Of a DNA stretch of 15,129 nt, positions 7,241 through 14,246 are shown in pieces. The notes beneath the pieces were generated by a model that made no database searches, was not told where the DNA came from, and saw only the letters and a list, made by a program, of their open reading frames with translations. The translations under genes were made by a program, and so were the position numbers. Position 1 is the stretch's first letter; the number at the start of each line of letters is the position of its first letter. This DNA is from Corynebacterium sp. (lineage in GTDB: Bacteria; Actinomycetota; Actinomycetes; Mycobacteriales; Mycobacteriaceae). The stretch is from contig JAKDIS010000057.1 in the NCBI GenBank assembly GCA_030450335.1, forward strand, positions 1-15,129, in the 5' to 3' direction.

Positions 7241-7246
7241 TAGAGT
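7241..7246 (+). promoter_or_regulatory. Candidate -10 element for the M20 amidohydrolase gene
   Basis: TAGAGT (4 of 6 to TATAAT) lies in the divergent 7176-7321 gap about 75 bases before the GTG at 7322, leaving room for a leader with a ribosome site. The -35 region is poor. The rest of the gap holds only a distant inverted pair, GCGGCGGG (7193-7200) and CCCGCCGC (7272-7279). Confidence 0.3.
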
Positions 7247-7321
7247 GGTGAGGATGGCCGGGAACGGCTGTCCCGCCGCAGCATCCCGACACGATCTTCA
7301 CCTTGAAGGAGCACCGCCCCA

Positions 7322-8554
7322 GTGGCCTCAGAGAGCACCCTCGGTTCCGCCGACTCCGTCCCGGTGGCCGACGCCGTCGCCGCCTGGACCGTCGACAACC
7401 ACGACACGGTGATCGGCTGGCGGCGCCACCTTCACTCCCACCCGGAACTGTCCCACCGCGAGACCGCGACCACGCAGTTCATCGTCGACCGGCTCACCGA
7501 CGCAGGCCTGTCGCCGCGACGGCTCCCGGGCACCGGGGTCACCGTCGACATCGGCGGGCAGGGGACACGGGACGCCGACCCCGCGATCGTCTTCCGCGCC
7601 GACATCGACGCCCTTCCACTCAACGAGGTCACCGGCCTCGACTTCGCCTCCACCACCACCGGTGTGATGCACGCCTGCGGCCACGACATCCACACCACCG
7701 TGGTGCTCGGCCTGGCCTGCGCGCTGGCGGAGTACGACCGCGACCACGGCCTCACCCAGCGGGTACGCTGCATCTTCCAGCCCGCGGAGGAGGTCCTCGA
7801 CGGTGGGGCGACCGACGTCATCCGCGCCGGTGCCCTCGAGGGCGTCAGCCACATCTTCGCCGTGCACGCCGAGCCGAAGCTGCGCGCCGGGCAGATCGGT
7901 GTGCGCACCGGTGCGATCACCTCCGCCACCGACGTGGTGGAGCTGGTGGTGCGTGGCGCGGGCGGGCACACCAGCCGTCCGCACCTCACCGCCGACGTGA
8001 TCTACGCCGTCGGCCTGCTGATCACCCAGCTGCCCGGCCTCCTGTCCAGGCGTGTGGACCCGCGGACCGGCACCGTGCTGACCTTCGGCGCGGTCAACGG
8101 CGGGTCCGCCTTCAACGCCATCCCCCAGGAGGCCACGCTGCTGGGCACGCTGCGCACCGGAAGCCCCACGGTCTGGCGCGAGCTGGACGCCCTGTTCCCC
8201 CAGCTCGTGGAGCAGATCCTGGCCCCCACCGGGGCCACCGCGGAGATCCGCTACACCAAGGGTGTGCCGCCGGTGACCAACGACGACGCCTGCACCGCCG
8301 TGATGGCGCAGGCCGTGAAGGACGTCGACCCGCACGCCCTGCAGGAGGCACCGCAGTCCTCCGGCGGCGAGGACTTCAGCTGGTACCTGGAGCACGTCCC
8401 CGGTGCGATGGCGCGCCTGGGCGCGTGGACGGGCCGGGGGGAGAAGCCCGACCTCCACCAGCCCAACATCGTGCTGGACGAGGCGTGCCTGCCGGTGGGC
8501 ATCCGGATGTTCGCCGGGGTCATCGACCAGTTCATCACCCTCGGGGACCAGTAG
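7322..8554 (+). CDS. M20D-family amidohydrolase / aminoacylase
   Basis: This 410-residue cytoplasmic metallohydrolase probably cleaves an amide bond in an N-acyl or N-acetyl amino acid or similar compound; the natural substrate is unknown. Motifs: HLHSHPELSHRE (36-47), FRADIDALP (91-99), HACGHDIHT (117-125), FQPAEE (152-157), GGHTSRPH (214-221) and GGEDF (348-352). Likely metal ligands are Cys119, His121, Glu157, His182 and His379, typical of the Cys-containing M20D branch. The GTG at 7322 has GAAGGAG 10 bases upstream; no ATG is available nearby. The longer frame starting at 7303 is a different reading frame and not real. Mycobacteria carry amiA1/amiB1 of this family at the same place beside punA, while here only one copy is seen. 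The 3' end overlaps the convergent DUF1707 gene by 20 bp. Confidence 0.93.
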   Translation: MASESTLGSADSVPVADAVAAWTVDNHDTVIGWRRHLHSHPELSHRETATTQFIVDRLTDAGLSPRRLPGTGVTVDIGGQGTRDADPAIVFRADIDALPLNEVTGLDFASTTTGVMHACGHDIHTTVVLGLACALAEYDRDHGLTQRVRCIFQPAEEVLDGGATDVIRAGALEGVSHIFAVHAEPKLRAGQIGVRTGAITSATDVVELVVRGAGGHTSRPHLTADVIYAVGLLITQLPGLLSRRVDPRTGTVLTFGAVNGGSAFNAIPQEATLLGTLRTGSPTVWRELDALFPQLVEQILAPTGATAEIRYTKGVPPVTNDDACTAVMAQAVKDVDPHALQEAPQSSGGEDFSWYLEHVPGAMARLGAWTGRGEKPDLHQPNIVLDEACLPVGIRMFAGVIDQFITLGDQ

Positions 8555-9230
8555 TACCGGGACCGTCACCGGGACCCTCGCCGCGACGCGGCCGGAACCG
8601 TCCTGCGGCGCCCTTCATCGCGCGCTGCGCCATGTCCATGGCGTCGCCGGTCATCTCCGAGGTGCGCATCTTACGCCGGGCCTTCTGCTCCTCCAGCGCG
8701 AGCTGCTGGGTGTGCTGCTGCTCCTCCAACGCCAGCCGGTGTTCGCGGCGCAGCCGGCGCATCCTCGCCCGTTCCAGGGCCTCCGGGCTGGGGGTGTGCC
8801 AGGACTCGGGGCCGACCTTCAGCACGTACAGCAGTACCGCGACCGCGGGGATGAGCAGCAGCAGGAGCGCGGAGGCGTCGTTGCCCAGGGCGATGGCCCC
8901 GGCGACGGAGCCGAGGGTGGTCAGCGCCATGATGCCGGCGCGGGGGCGTGCGCCACGGCGGTGCTGTTCGGCGAGTTCGCCGGCGGAGTAGACGGACACC
9001 GCCCCGCCGGGCTGGCCGGGCTGGCCGGACTGGTTCGGCAGTGCGGGCAGGTCGTGGAACAGGACGTCGAGCTCGTGCCTGGTCTGGGCGGCCGCGGCCT
9101 CGCGGCAGCGGTCGTCGTACTCGGTCAGTGTGATCCGGCCGTCGGCGAAGTGGACGGCCAGCACCGACAGCGCGGCCTCACGGTCGGCGTCGCCGATACG
9201 GACGGTGGGGTCTCGGGGATCACGTGACAT
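8535..9230 (-). CDS. DUF1707 membrane protein with C-terminal coiled coil
   Basis: The protein has 231 residues. The N-terminal DUF1707 domain at 11-62 contains RIGDADREAALSVL, FADGRITLTEYDDR and LFHDLP. DUF1707 is a SHOCT-like domain common at the N-terminus of actinobacterial membrane proteins; its function is not established. A Gly/Pro/Gln linker (67-76) is followed by two hydrophobic stretches at about 98-115 and 119-137, probably a membrane hairpin. Residues 150-190 are strongly charged and helical (RARMRRLRREHRLALEE and following), consistent with a cytoplasmic coiled coil, and a basic Gly/Pro tail ends the protein. The ATG at 9230 has no ribosome site but has a -10-like TACACT 7 bases upstream. 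The gene is 36 bases downstream of glpK and overlaps the convergent M20 gene by 20 bp. Confidence 0.85.
   Translation of the reverse strand: MSRDPRDPTVRIGDADREAALSVLAVHFADGRITLTEYDDRCREAAAAQTRHELDVLFHDLPALPNQSGQPGQPGGAVSVYSAGELAEQHRRGARPRAGIMALTTLGSVAGAIALGNDASALLLLLIPAVAVLLYVLKVGPESWHTPSPEALERARMRRLRREHRLALEEQQHTQQLALEEQKARRKMRTSEMTGDAMDMAQRAMKGAAGRFRPRRGEGPGDGPGTTGPRG
9009..9033. repeat. 9-bp tandem repeat, about 2.7 copies, in the DUF1707 gene
   Basis: GGGCTGGCC occurs at 9009-9017 and 9018-9026, then GGACTGG at 9027-9033. It encodes the QSGQPGQPGG linker between the DUF1707 domain and the membrane segments. Confidence 0.7.
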
Positions 9231-9237
9231 GGTCCCC

Positions 9238-9243
9238 AGTGTA
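9238..9243 (-). promoter_or_regulatory. -10 element of a candidate leaderless DUF1707 promoter
   Basis: Minus-strand TACACT (4 of 6 to TATAAT) ends 7 bases before the ATG at 9230. It lies in the 36-base gap behind glpK, which also holds a direct repeat TCAGGCCC at 9254-9261 and 9267-9274, the second copy overlapping the glpK stop codon. No -35 match is convincing. Confidence 0.4.
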
Positions 9244-9266
9244 GGACAGAGGGTCAGGCCCCAAAA

Positions 9267-10838
9267 TCAGGCCCAGCCGAGGGTGCGCTCCACGGCCTTG
9301 TTCCACAGGGCGTAGGCCTCGTCGCGGTCGGACGCCGGCACGTCGGGGGTGTAGGTGCGTTCCTCCTGCCACAGCCGGCGGATCTCGTCGAGGTCGGCGA
9401 AGAACCCGGTGGCCAGGCCGGCGGCGTAGGCGGCGCCGAGCGCGGTGGTCTCGGTGATCTTGGGGACGGTGACGGGCACGCCGAGCTGGTCGGACTGGAA
9501 CTGCATCAGCAGGGTGTTCTCCACCATGCCGCCGTCGGCGCGCAGGTGTGTCAGCGGGACGCCGGAGTCGGCGTTCATCGCGTCGACGACCTCGCGGGTC
9601 TGGAAGGCGGTGGCCTCCAGGGCGGCGCGGGCGATGTGCGCCTTGGTCACGTAGCGGGTCAGCCCGGCGATGATGCCGCGGGCGTCCGGCTCCCACCGGG
9701 GTGCCAGCAGTCCGGAGAACGCCGGCACGACCACGCAGCCGCCTTTGTCGTCCACGCTACGGGCCAGGCCCTCGACCTCGGAGGAGGAGCTGATCAGCCC
9801 GAGGTTGTCGCGCAGCCACTGGATCAGTGAGCCGGTGACCGCCACGGAGCCTTCCAGGGCGTACACGGCGGGCTGGTTGCCCAGCCGGTAGGCCACGGTG
9901 CTCAGCAGCCCGTGGGAGGACGTCTCCAGGGTGGTGCCGGTGTTCATCAGCAGGAAGTTGCCGGTGCCGTAGGTGCACTTGGCCTCACCGGGTTCGGTGC
10001 ACGCCTGTCCGAAGGTGGCGGCCTGCTGGTCGCCGAGGATGCCGGCGATGGCCACGTTGTGCACCGGCCCGGAGCGCTGCACCCGCCCGACCTGCTCGGA
10101 GGAGCTGACGATCTCCGGCAGCATGGACATCGGCACGCCCATCGCCTCGCACAGCTCCGGGTCCCACTTCTGGGTGCGCAGGTCCATGAGCATGGTCCGC
10201 GAGGCGTTGGTGACGTCGGTGATGTGCCGGGCGCGGTGGCGGCGGTTCGTGGAGTTGTGCCGGGAGCGGCGGGTGAGTTCCCAGATGATCCAGGTGTCCA
10301 TGGTGCCGAAGGCGAGTTCGCCGCGTTCGGCACGCTCACGCACACCCTCGACGTTGTCGAGGATCCAGCGGATCTTCGGGCCGGCGAAGTAGGTGGACAC
10401 CGGCAGCCCGGTGCGTTCCCGGAAGAGGTCGCCGTGCTCGGCGTCGAGGCGGGAGCAGAAGTCGCCGGTGCGGTTGTCCTGCCAGACGATGGCGTTGTAG
10501 ACGGGCTCGCCGGTCTCCCGGTCCCAGACCACGGTGGTCTCGCGTTGGTTGGTGATGCCCAGGGCGGTGAGGTCCTCGGTGCCGATGTCGGAGCGGGCGA
10601 CGGTGTCGCCGATCACGCGGCGGGCGTTGAGGCGGATCTCCTCCGGGTCGTGCTCGACCCATCCGGGACGGGGGAAGATCTGCCGGTGTTCCAGCTGGCT
10701 GACGGAGTGCACGGCACCGGCGGCGTCGAAGACGATGGCGCGGGTGGACGTGGTTCCCTGGTCCAGCGACAGGACGTAGCCGCGTCCCGCCTGCCGTCCC
10801 TGCCGGGGCCGGAACAGGCCGCTGAGCCGGTCGACCAT
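9267..10838 (-). CDS. glpK: Glycerol kinase
   Basis: FGGY-family kinase that phosphorylates glycerol with ATP to sn-glycerol-3-phosphate in the cytoplasm. It has 523 residues, slightly long. Motifs: DQGTTSTR (26-33), [13 protein letters not shown] (94-106), the glycerol-site region IVWQDNRT (117-124), [10 protein letters not shown] (177-186), TNASRTML (210-217), [12 protein letters not shown] (290-301), [17 protein letters not shown] (434-450) and [14 protein letters not shown] (463-476). Two oddities stand out. About 20 extra residues precede the conserved start, with no later start codon available. An Arg-rich insertion lies at about 189-205, just before [10 protein letters not shown], where homologues have a short loop. 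The ATG at 10838 shares one base with the TGA of accBC (TGATG), so translation is probably coupled. No glycerol facilitator or glycerol-3-phosphate dehydrogenase is seen nearby. Confidence 0.96.
   Translation of the reverse strand: MVDRLSGLFRPRQGRQAGRGYVLSLDQGTTSTRAIVFDAAGAVHSVSQLEHRQIFPRPGWVEHDPEEIRLNARRVIGDTVARSDIGTEDLTALGITNQRETTVVWDRETGEPVYNAIVWQDNRTGDFCSRLDAEHGDLFRERTGLPVSTYFAGPKIRWILDNVEGVRERAERGELAFGTMDTWIIWELTRRSRHNSTNRRHRARHITDVTNASRTMLMDLRTQKWDPELCEAMGVPMSMLPEIVSSSEQVGRVQRSGPVHNVAIAGILGDQQAATFGQACTEPGEAKCTYGTGNFLLMNTGTTLETSSHGLLSTVAYRLGNQPAVYALEGSVAVTGSLIQWLRDNLGLISSSSEVEGLARSVDDKGGCVVVPAFSGLLAPRWEPDARGIIAGLTRYVTKAHIARAALEATAFQTREVVDAMNADSGVPLTHLRADGGMVENTLLMQFQSDQLGVPVTVPKITETTALGAAYAAGLATGFFADLDEIRRLWQEERTYTPDVPASDRDEAYALWNKAVERTLGWA
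10223..10269. repeat. Imperfect 33-bp-period duplication in glpK
   Basis: TGTGCCGGGNGCGG occurs at 10223-10236 and again at 10256-10269, 33 bases (11 codons) apart. The copies encode RARH and RSRH in the Arg-rich insertion of GlpK, suggesting the insertion arose at least partly by an in-frame duplication. Confidence 0.5.
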
Positions 10839-12607
10839 CAGAGGATCTTCAGCAGCGGCTGCGACTTGGTGACACCGTCCCCGGCGGCCACGCCGAGCTC
10901 CTGCACGGTGCCGGCCTTGTGCGCCTTGACGGAGTTCTCCATCTTCATCGCCTCGATGACCAGCAGCGGGTCACCCTCGGCGACCTCGGTACCCTCCTCG
11001 ACCAGGACGGTGACCACGGTGCCCTGCATGGGGGCGACCGCGGTGTCGCCGGAGACCTTTACCTCGCGGCGTCCGGTGTTCTTGCGGGTGCGGCGACGCG
11101 TCCCGCCGGTGCCGACGAGGTCACCTGGGACGCTGACCTCGACGCGGCGTCCGTCGACCTCGACGGCGATGCGGCGGGACGGCACGGGCTCGTCGGCGCC
11201 TGCCTCCGCCTCGGCGTCGGTGGCGGCCGGCAGCTGGTTGTCCCACTCCTCCTCGATCCAGCGGGTGTACACGTCGAGGGAGTCGCCGGTGAAGGCGTCG
11301 TCGTCGAGGACGGCACGGTGGAAGGGGATGACCGTCGGCAGGCCCTCGACCACGTACTCGTCCAGGGCGCGGCGTGCCCGGGTCAGCGCCTGGTCGCGGT
11401 CCTCGCCGGTGACGATGAGCTTGGCGAGCATGGAGTCGAACTGGCCGCCGACGACCGCACCCTGTTCCACGCCGGAGTCGACGCGCACACCCGGGCCGGA
11501 TGGCTCACGGTAGGACGTCAGAGCACCGGGGGCGGGCATGAAGTTCGCGGCGGCGTCCTCCCCGTTGATGCGGAACTCGATGGAGTGGCCCTGGATCTCC
11601 GGGTCGCTGGTGCGCGACAGCTCCAGTCCCTCGGCGATGCGGAACTGTTCACGCACCAGGTCCCAGCCGGTGACCTGCTCGGTGACGGGGTGCTCGACCT
11701 GCAGCCGGGTGTTGACCTCCAGGAAGGAGATCAGGCCGTCGGAGCCGATGAGGAACTCCACGGTGCCCGCGCCCTGGTAGTCGGCGGCGCGCAGGATGTC
11801 CTTGGCGGAACTGCGCAGCCGGTCGTCCTGCTCGGCCGTGAGGAACGGGGCCGGGGCCTCCTCGACGAGCTTCTGGAACCGGCGCTGCAGCGAGCAGTCA
11901 CGGGTGGACGCGACGACGTAGTTGCCGTGCGCGTCCGCCAGCACCTGGCACTCCACGTGCCGGGCGCGGTCGAGGTAGCGCTCCACGAAGCACTCACCGC
12001 GGCCGAACGCCTTCTCGGCCTCACGGGTGGCGGAGTCGAACAGCTCCGGGATCTCCTCGACGGTGTGGGCGACCTTCATGCCGCGTCCACCGCCGCCGAA
12101 CGCCGCCTTGATGGCCACGGGCAGGCCGTGCTTTCCGGCGAACTCCACGATCTCCGCGGCGTCCTTCACCGGCTCCCGGGTGCCCGGGACCATCGGAGCG
12201 TCCACGCTCTGCGCGTAGTGGCGGGCGGTGACCTTGTCGCCCAGCTCGGCGATGGCGCGCGGCGAGGGGCCGATCCACGTCAGCCCGGCGTCCACCACGG
12301 CCTCGGCGAAGTCGGCGCGCTCGGAGAGGAACCCGTAACCGGGGTGGACGGCGTCCGCGCCGGAACGCACCGCGGCGTCCACGATGCGGGTGATGTCCAG
12401 GTACGAGTCCGCAGGGGTGGAGCCGCCGAGGGCGAAGGCCTCGTCGGCCATGCGCACGAACGGTGCGTCGGCGTCCGGCTCGGCGTACACCGCGACGGAG
12501 GAGATGCCCTCGTCGCGGGCGGCCCGGATCACCCGGACGGCGATCTCGCCACGGTTGGCGATCAGCACCTTCGTCACCTTCGACAGCTTCCGGGTCTCTA
12601 CCGGCAC
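10838..12607 (-). CDS. accBC: Acyl-CoA carboxylase alpha subunit (biotin carboxylase plus biotin carrier)
   Basis: This biotinylated subunit of actinobacterial acyl-CoA carboxylases uses ATP to carboxylate its own biotin with bicarbonate and passes the carboxyl group to a beta subunit (AccD), giving malonyl-CoA and related products for fatty and mycolic acids. From the GTG at 12607 it has 589 residues. The biotin carboxylase part (about 10-455) shows [21 protein letters not shown], the ATP-grasp Gly loop GGGGRGM (171-177), RDCSLQRR and [10 protein letters not shown] (297-306). A charged linker at 460-518 is followed by the biotinyl domain with EAMKMEN (552-558, biotin on Lys555). The GTG at 12613, two codons upstream, is possible. 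I prefer 12607 because GAGGAG lies exactly 5 bases upstream and the resulting N-terminus (PVETRK) fits the corynebacterial protein. glpK follows with a 1-bp overlap. Confidence 0.97.
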   Translation of the reverse strand: MPVETRKLSKVTKVLIANRGEIAVRVIRAARDEGISSVAVYAEPDADAPFVRMADEAFALGGSTPADSYLDITRIVDAAVRSGADAVHPGYGFLSERADFAEAVVDAGLTWIGPSPRAIAELGDKVTARHYAQSVDAPMVPGTREPVKDAAEIVEFAGKHGLPVAIKAAFGGGGRGMKVAHTVEEIPELFDSATREAEKAFGRGECFVERYLDRARHVECQVLADAHGNYVVASTRDCSLQRRFQKLVEEAPAPFLTAEQDDRLRSSAKDILRAADYQGAGTVEFLIGSDGLISFLEVNTRLQVEHPVTEQVTGWDLVREQFRIAEGLELSRTSDPEIQGHSIEFRINGEDAAANFMPAPGALTSYREPSGPGVRVDSGVEQGAVVGGQFDSMLAKLIVTGEDRDQALTRARRALDEYVVEGLPTVIPFHRAVLDDDAFTGDSLDVYTRWIEEEWDNQLPAATDAEAEAGADEPVPSRRIAVEVDGRRVEVSVPGDLVGTGGTRRRTRKNTGRREVKVSGDTAVAPMQGTVVTVLVEEGTEVAEGDPLLVIEAMKMENSVKAHKAGTVQELGVAAGDGVTKSQPLLKIL

Positions 12608-12661
12608 GTTCACTCCTCACAAAAACGGGTCACACACGACACTCACACAAGGGTCTACGAT

Positions 12662-12682
12662 GTGACGACGTTACTACGTCAC
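12662..12682. promoter_or_regulatory. 21-bp dyad, candidate operator upstream of accBC
   Basis: GTGACGACGTTACTACGTCAC is an imperfect palindrome: 8 of 10 base pairs are symmetric around the central T at 12672. It sits 55 bases before the accBC GTG in the 12608-12716 gap behind sseA. The same gap holds a GTGTGAGTGTCGTGTGTGA stretch (minus strand) nearer the gene. Size and symmetry fit a dimeric repressor of TetR or GntR type. Fatty-acid synthesis genes of corynebacteria are controlled by the TetR-type FasR, but I cannot confirm this is its site. No clear -10 element can be assigned. Confidence 0.5.
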
Positions 12683-12716
12683 CCCGCGACAGGAAGAAAC
12701 GACGTCGACGGCCCTC

Positions 12717-13598
12717 TCAGGCGCCGGTGGCGATGGGCATGCGCACCATGTTGCCCCACTCGACCCAGGAGCCGTCGTACGCACGGACGTCCTCCCAGCC
12801 CAGCAGGTGGTGCAGCACGAACCACAGGTGCGCGGCCTTCTCGCCGGCATGGCAGTAGGGGACCGTGGACGCGGCGGCGTCGAGCCCGGAGAACACCTCG
12901 TCCAGCTCCCCGCGCTTGCGGAAGCGGTGGTTGGGGTGCAGCGTGGCACGCTGCGGGATGTTCACCGCGCCCGGGATGTGCCCGTTGCGGCACACCGTCG
13001 CCGGCGCGTCCTCCTCCCCGGAGGTCACGGCACCGATGAAGTCCTCCGGATCCCGCAGGTCCACCAGCTGCACCTCGTCGCGGCGGGCGAGCACCTCGTC
13101 GACGAAGATGCGGTGGGAGACGTCGTCACGCTCGACCACCGGGTAACCGGTGGTGGGCTCCGGCGGGGCGTCGTAGGACGTCTCGCGTTCGTCCTGCATC
13201 CACGCCTCGCGACCGCCGTCGAGCAGGCGCACGTCCGGGTGGCCGAAGAGCTCGAAGATCCAGAACGTGTAGCTCGCCCAGAGGTTGGAGTCGTTGCCGT
13301 AGAGCACCACCGTGTCGTCCCGGGTGATGCCCTTGGCGTCCATGAGCCGGGCGAAGGCCTCGCCGTCGAGGAAGTCCCTGGTGACGGGGTCACCGAGGTC
13401 ATCGTGCAGGTCGATGCGGATGGCGGTGGGCAGGTGTCCGATGTTGTAGAGGATGGGGTCGGAGTCCGACTCCACCACCTTCAACCCGGGGCCGCCCAGT
13501 TTCGCGCCCAGCCAGGAGCTCGTCACGAGCTTGCCCGGGTGGGCGTACTGCCGAAGATTCGGGCTGGGGTCCAGTTCGATTCTCACGGGTGAGGGCAC
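12717..13598 (-). CDS. sseA: Thiosulfate sulfurtransferase (tandem rhodanese)
   Basis: The 293-residue protein has two rhodanese domains, about 22-145 and 160-285. The enzyme family moves sulfane sulfur from thiosulfate or mercaptopyruvate to an acceptor through a cysteine persulfide. Seen: WLGAKLG and YNIGHLPTAIRID in the inactive N-terminal domain, LLDGGREAW (125-133), VDLRDPEDF, GHIPGAVNIP and the active loop with Cys249 (YCHAGEKAAH). Homologues usually have CR.GER or CQ.GER, so His250 and Lys254 are unusual while the catalytic Cys is kept. The GTG at 13598 has GAAAGG two bases upstream, which is tight; a second GTG at 13586 is possible. A TAGACT -10 lies upstream. The gene is a regular neighbour of accBC and maf in this order, and its metabolic role there is unclear. 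Confidence 0.92.
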   Translation of the reverse strand: MPSPVRIELDPSPNLRQYAHPGKLVTSSWLGAKLGGPGLKVVESDSDPILYNIGHLPTAIRIDLHDDLGDPVTRDFLDGEAFARLMDAKGITRDDTVVLYGNDSNLWASYTFWIFELFGHPDVRLLDGGREAWMQDERETSYDAPPEPTTGYPVVERDDVSHRIFVDEVLARRDEVQLVDLRDPEDFIGAVTSGEEDAPATVCRNGHIPGAVNIPQRATLHPNHRFRKRGELDEVFSGLDAAASTVPYCHAGEKAAHLWFVLHHLLGWEDVRAYDGSWVEWGNMVRMPIATGA

Positions 13599-13620
13599 CG
13601 CCTTTCATGTCGTCACACGC

Positions 13621-13626
13621 AGTCTA
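13621..13626 (-). promoter_or_regulatory. Candidate -10 element of the sseA promoter
   Basis: Minus-strand TAGACT (4 of 6 to TATAAT) would start transcription about 15 bases before the GTG at 13598, leaving a short leader that includes GAAAGG. The -35 region is weak. Confidence 0.4.
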
Positions 13627-13685
13627 GCGCCCGTGGCCCGACGAAATGCGATCGCCGCACAATTCCGGTGGGTGATGTGGCCCCC

Positions 13686-13746
13686 GGCACCTTGAGCCCC
13701 CAGGTCGCCCTGGGGCACTCTGAGCGACCTGAGGGCTCACGGTGCC
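13686..13746. repeat. Long palindromic repeat, copy A
   Basis: Arms at 13686-13708 and 13724-13746 pair at 21 of 23 positions around a 15-base loop. The arm core is TTGAGCCCCCAGGTCGC on the left, and its counterpart GCGACCTGAGGGCTCA on the right. A second, mutually exclusive hairpin can form between CCCCAGG in the left arm and CCTGGGG in the loop. No T-tract follows on either strand. The right arm contains the stop codon of the DUF559-like remnant. Copy B lies 470 bases away. Confidence 0.85.
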
Positions 13747-14121
13747 GTACGTGCGATCGCCTTGGTGAGCTGTCCGAGGAGATTGTCGTGGCGCCGGTTG
13801 AGCAGCGCGGCGTCGACACGCAATACCTCCCACCTTCAGTTCACGGCAGGCGAGGTCGAGCACCGTCGAACGTCCGGGCAGGTCCACCCGTACCTGTGAG
13901 GCCCAGGTGAACGGCTCCGGCAGCAGCGGGTTCGCGACGAGCCGGAGCGTGGTCTCCTGCGGCGACCGGGCACCGGGGTCGCTGAGTCCCATCAGCCGCT
14001 CCAGTGTGCGTTGGTCGACCTTGCCCCTGCCGGCGGCGGCCAGGGCCGGCCCGTTCAGCGTGGTGCACTGCCACAGTGCGTCGGGCAGCTCGCTGCGCCG
14101 CACCGGGACGATGGCCGGGAG
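13737..14121 (-). pseudogene. Decayed DUF559-like (endonuclease-fold) gene remnant
   Basis: Two coding fragments in different frames remain. Fragment 1 (14121 to about 13831) reads LPAIVPVRRSELPD, then TTLNGPALAAAGRGKVD, SPQETTLRLVANPLLPEP and VLDLACRELKVG. This resembles the middle of actinobacterial DUF559-type proteins, in which a DL.W.ELKVAVEYDG segment would follow. Fragment 2 (13820-13737) reads RVDAALLNRRHDNLLGQLTKAIARTAP and then a stop, a plausible C-terminus of the same protein. Between them the frame changes and the expected catalytic EYDG.H region is absent, so an internal deletion with frameshift is likely. No start codon lies in frame at the 5' end, which runs into palindromic copy B; copy A overlaps the 3' end. 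The family assignment is from memory of motif style and is moderate. Confidence 0.6.
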
Positions 14122-14158
14122 CGCCCGACGTGTGTGGCACGGGCCCCGGTGGACAACG

Positions 14159-14222
14159 GCGCACCTTGAGCCCTCAGGTCGCCGAGGAGGGTCCGTGGCG
14201 GCCTGAGGGCTCAAGATGGCGC
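14159..14222. repeat. Long palindromic repeat, copy B
   Basis: The left arm is about 14159-14183 and the right arm about 14198-14222. The perfectly paired core is CTTGAGCCCTCAGG / CCTGAGGGCTCAAG, with weaker pairing outside. The loop is about 14 bases, like copy A, and the arms share the TTGAGCCC.CAGGTCGC core with copy A. It begins about 25 bases downstream of the maf stop, so in RNA it could act as a 3' hairpin for the accE-maf transcript, although no U-tract follows. Confidence 0.85.
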
Positions 14223-14246
14223 AAGGAGGGGAGAGTGTGCGAGCAG

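Noticed and set aside
7303..8991. 562-codon plus-strand frame starting at 7303
   Set aside because: Its sequence is Arg/Pro/His-rich noise, while the M20 amidohydrolase with all catalytic motifs occupies the next frame from 7322.
9254..9274. TCAGGCCC direct repeat behind glpK as a regulatory element
   Set aside because: Only two copies of 8 bp, one overlapping the glpK stop codon. Chance occurrence in GC-rich sequence cannot be excluded.
12651..12660. TAGACC as the accBC -10 or a McbR half site
   Set aside because: Only 3 of 6 matches to the -10 consensus and no partnered half site at the required spacing.
10919..13039. 706-codon plus-strand frame opposite accBC and sseA
   Set aside because: It is the antisense of well-supported genes. 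Long shadow frames are expected at this GC content, and no domain is recognisable.
14159..14222. Palindromic copy B as a rho-independent terminator of maf
   Set aside because: The hairpin is strong and well placed, but no run of T follows on the minus strand. A related copy at 13686-13746 suggests a repeat family first, with termination only as a possible side effect.
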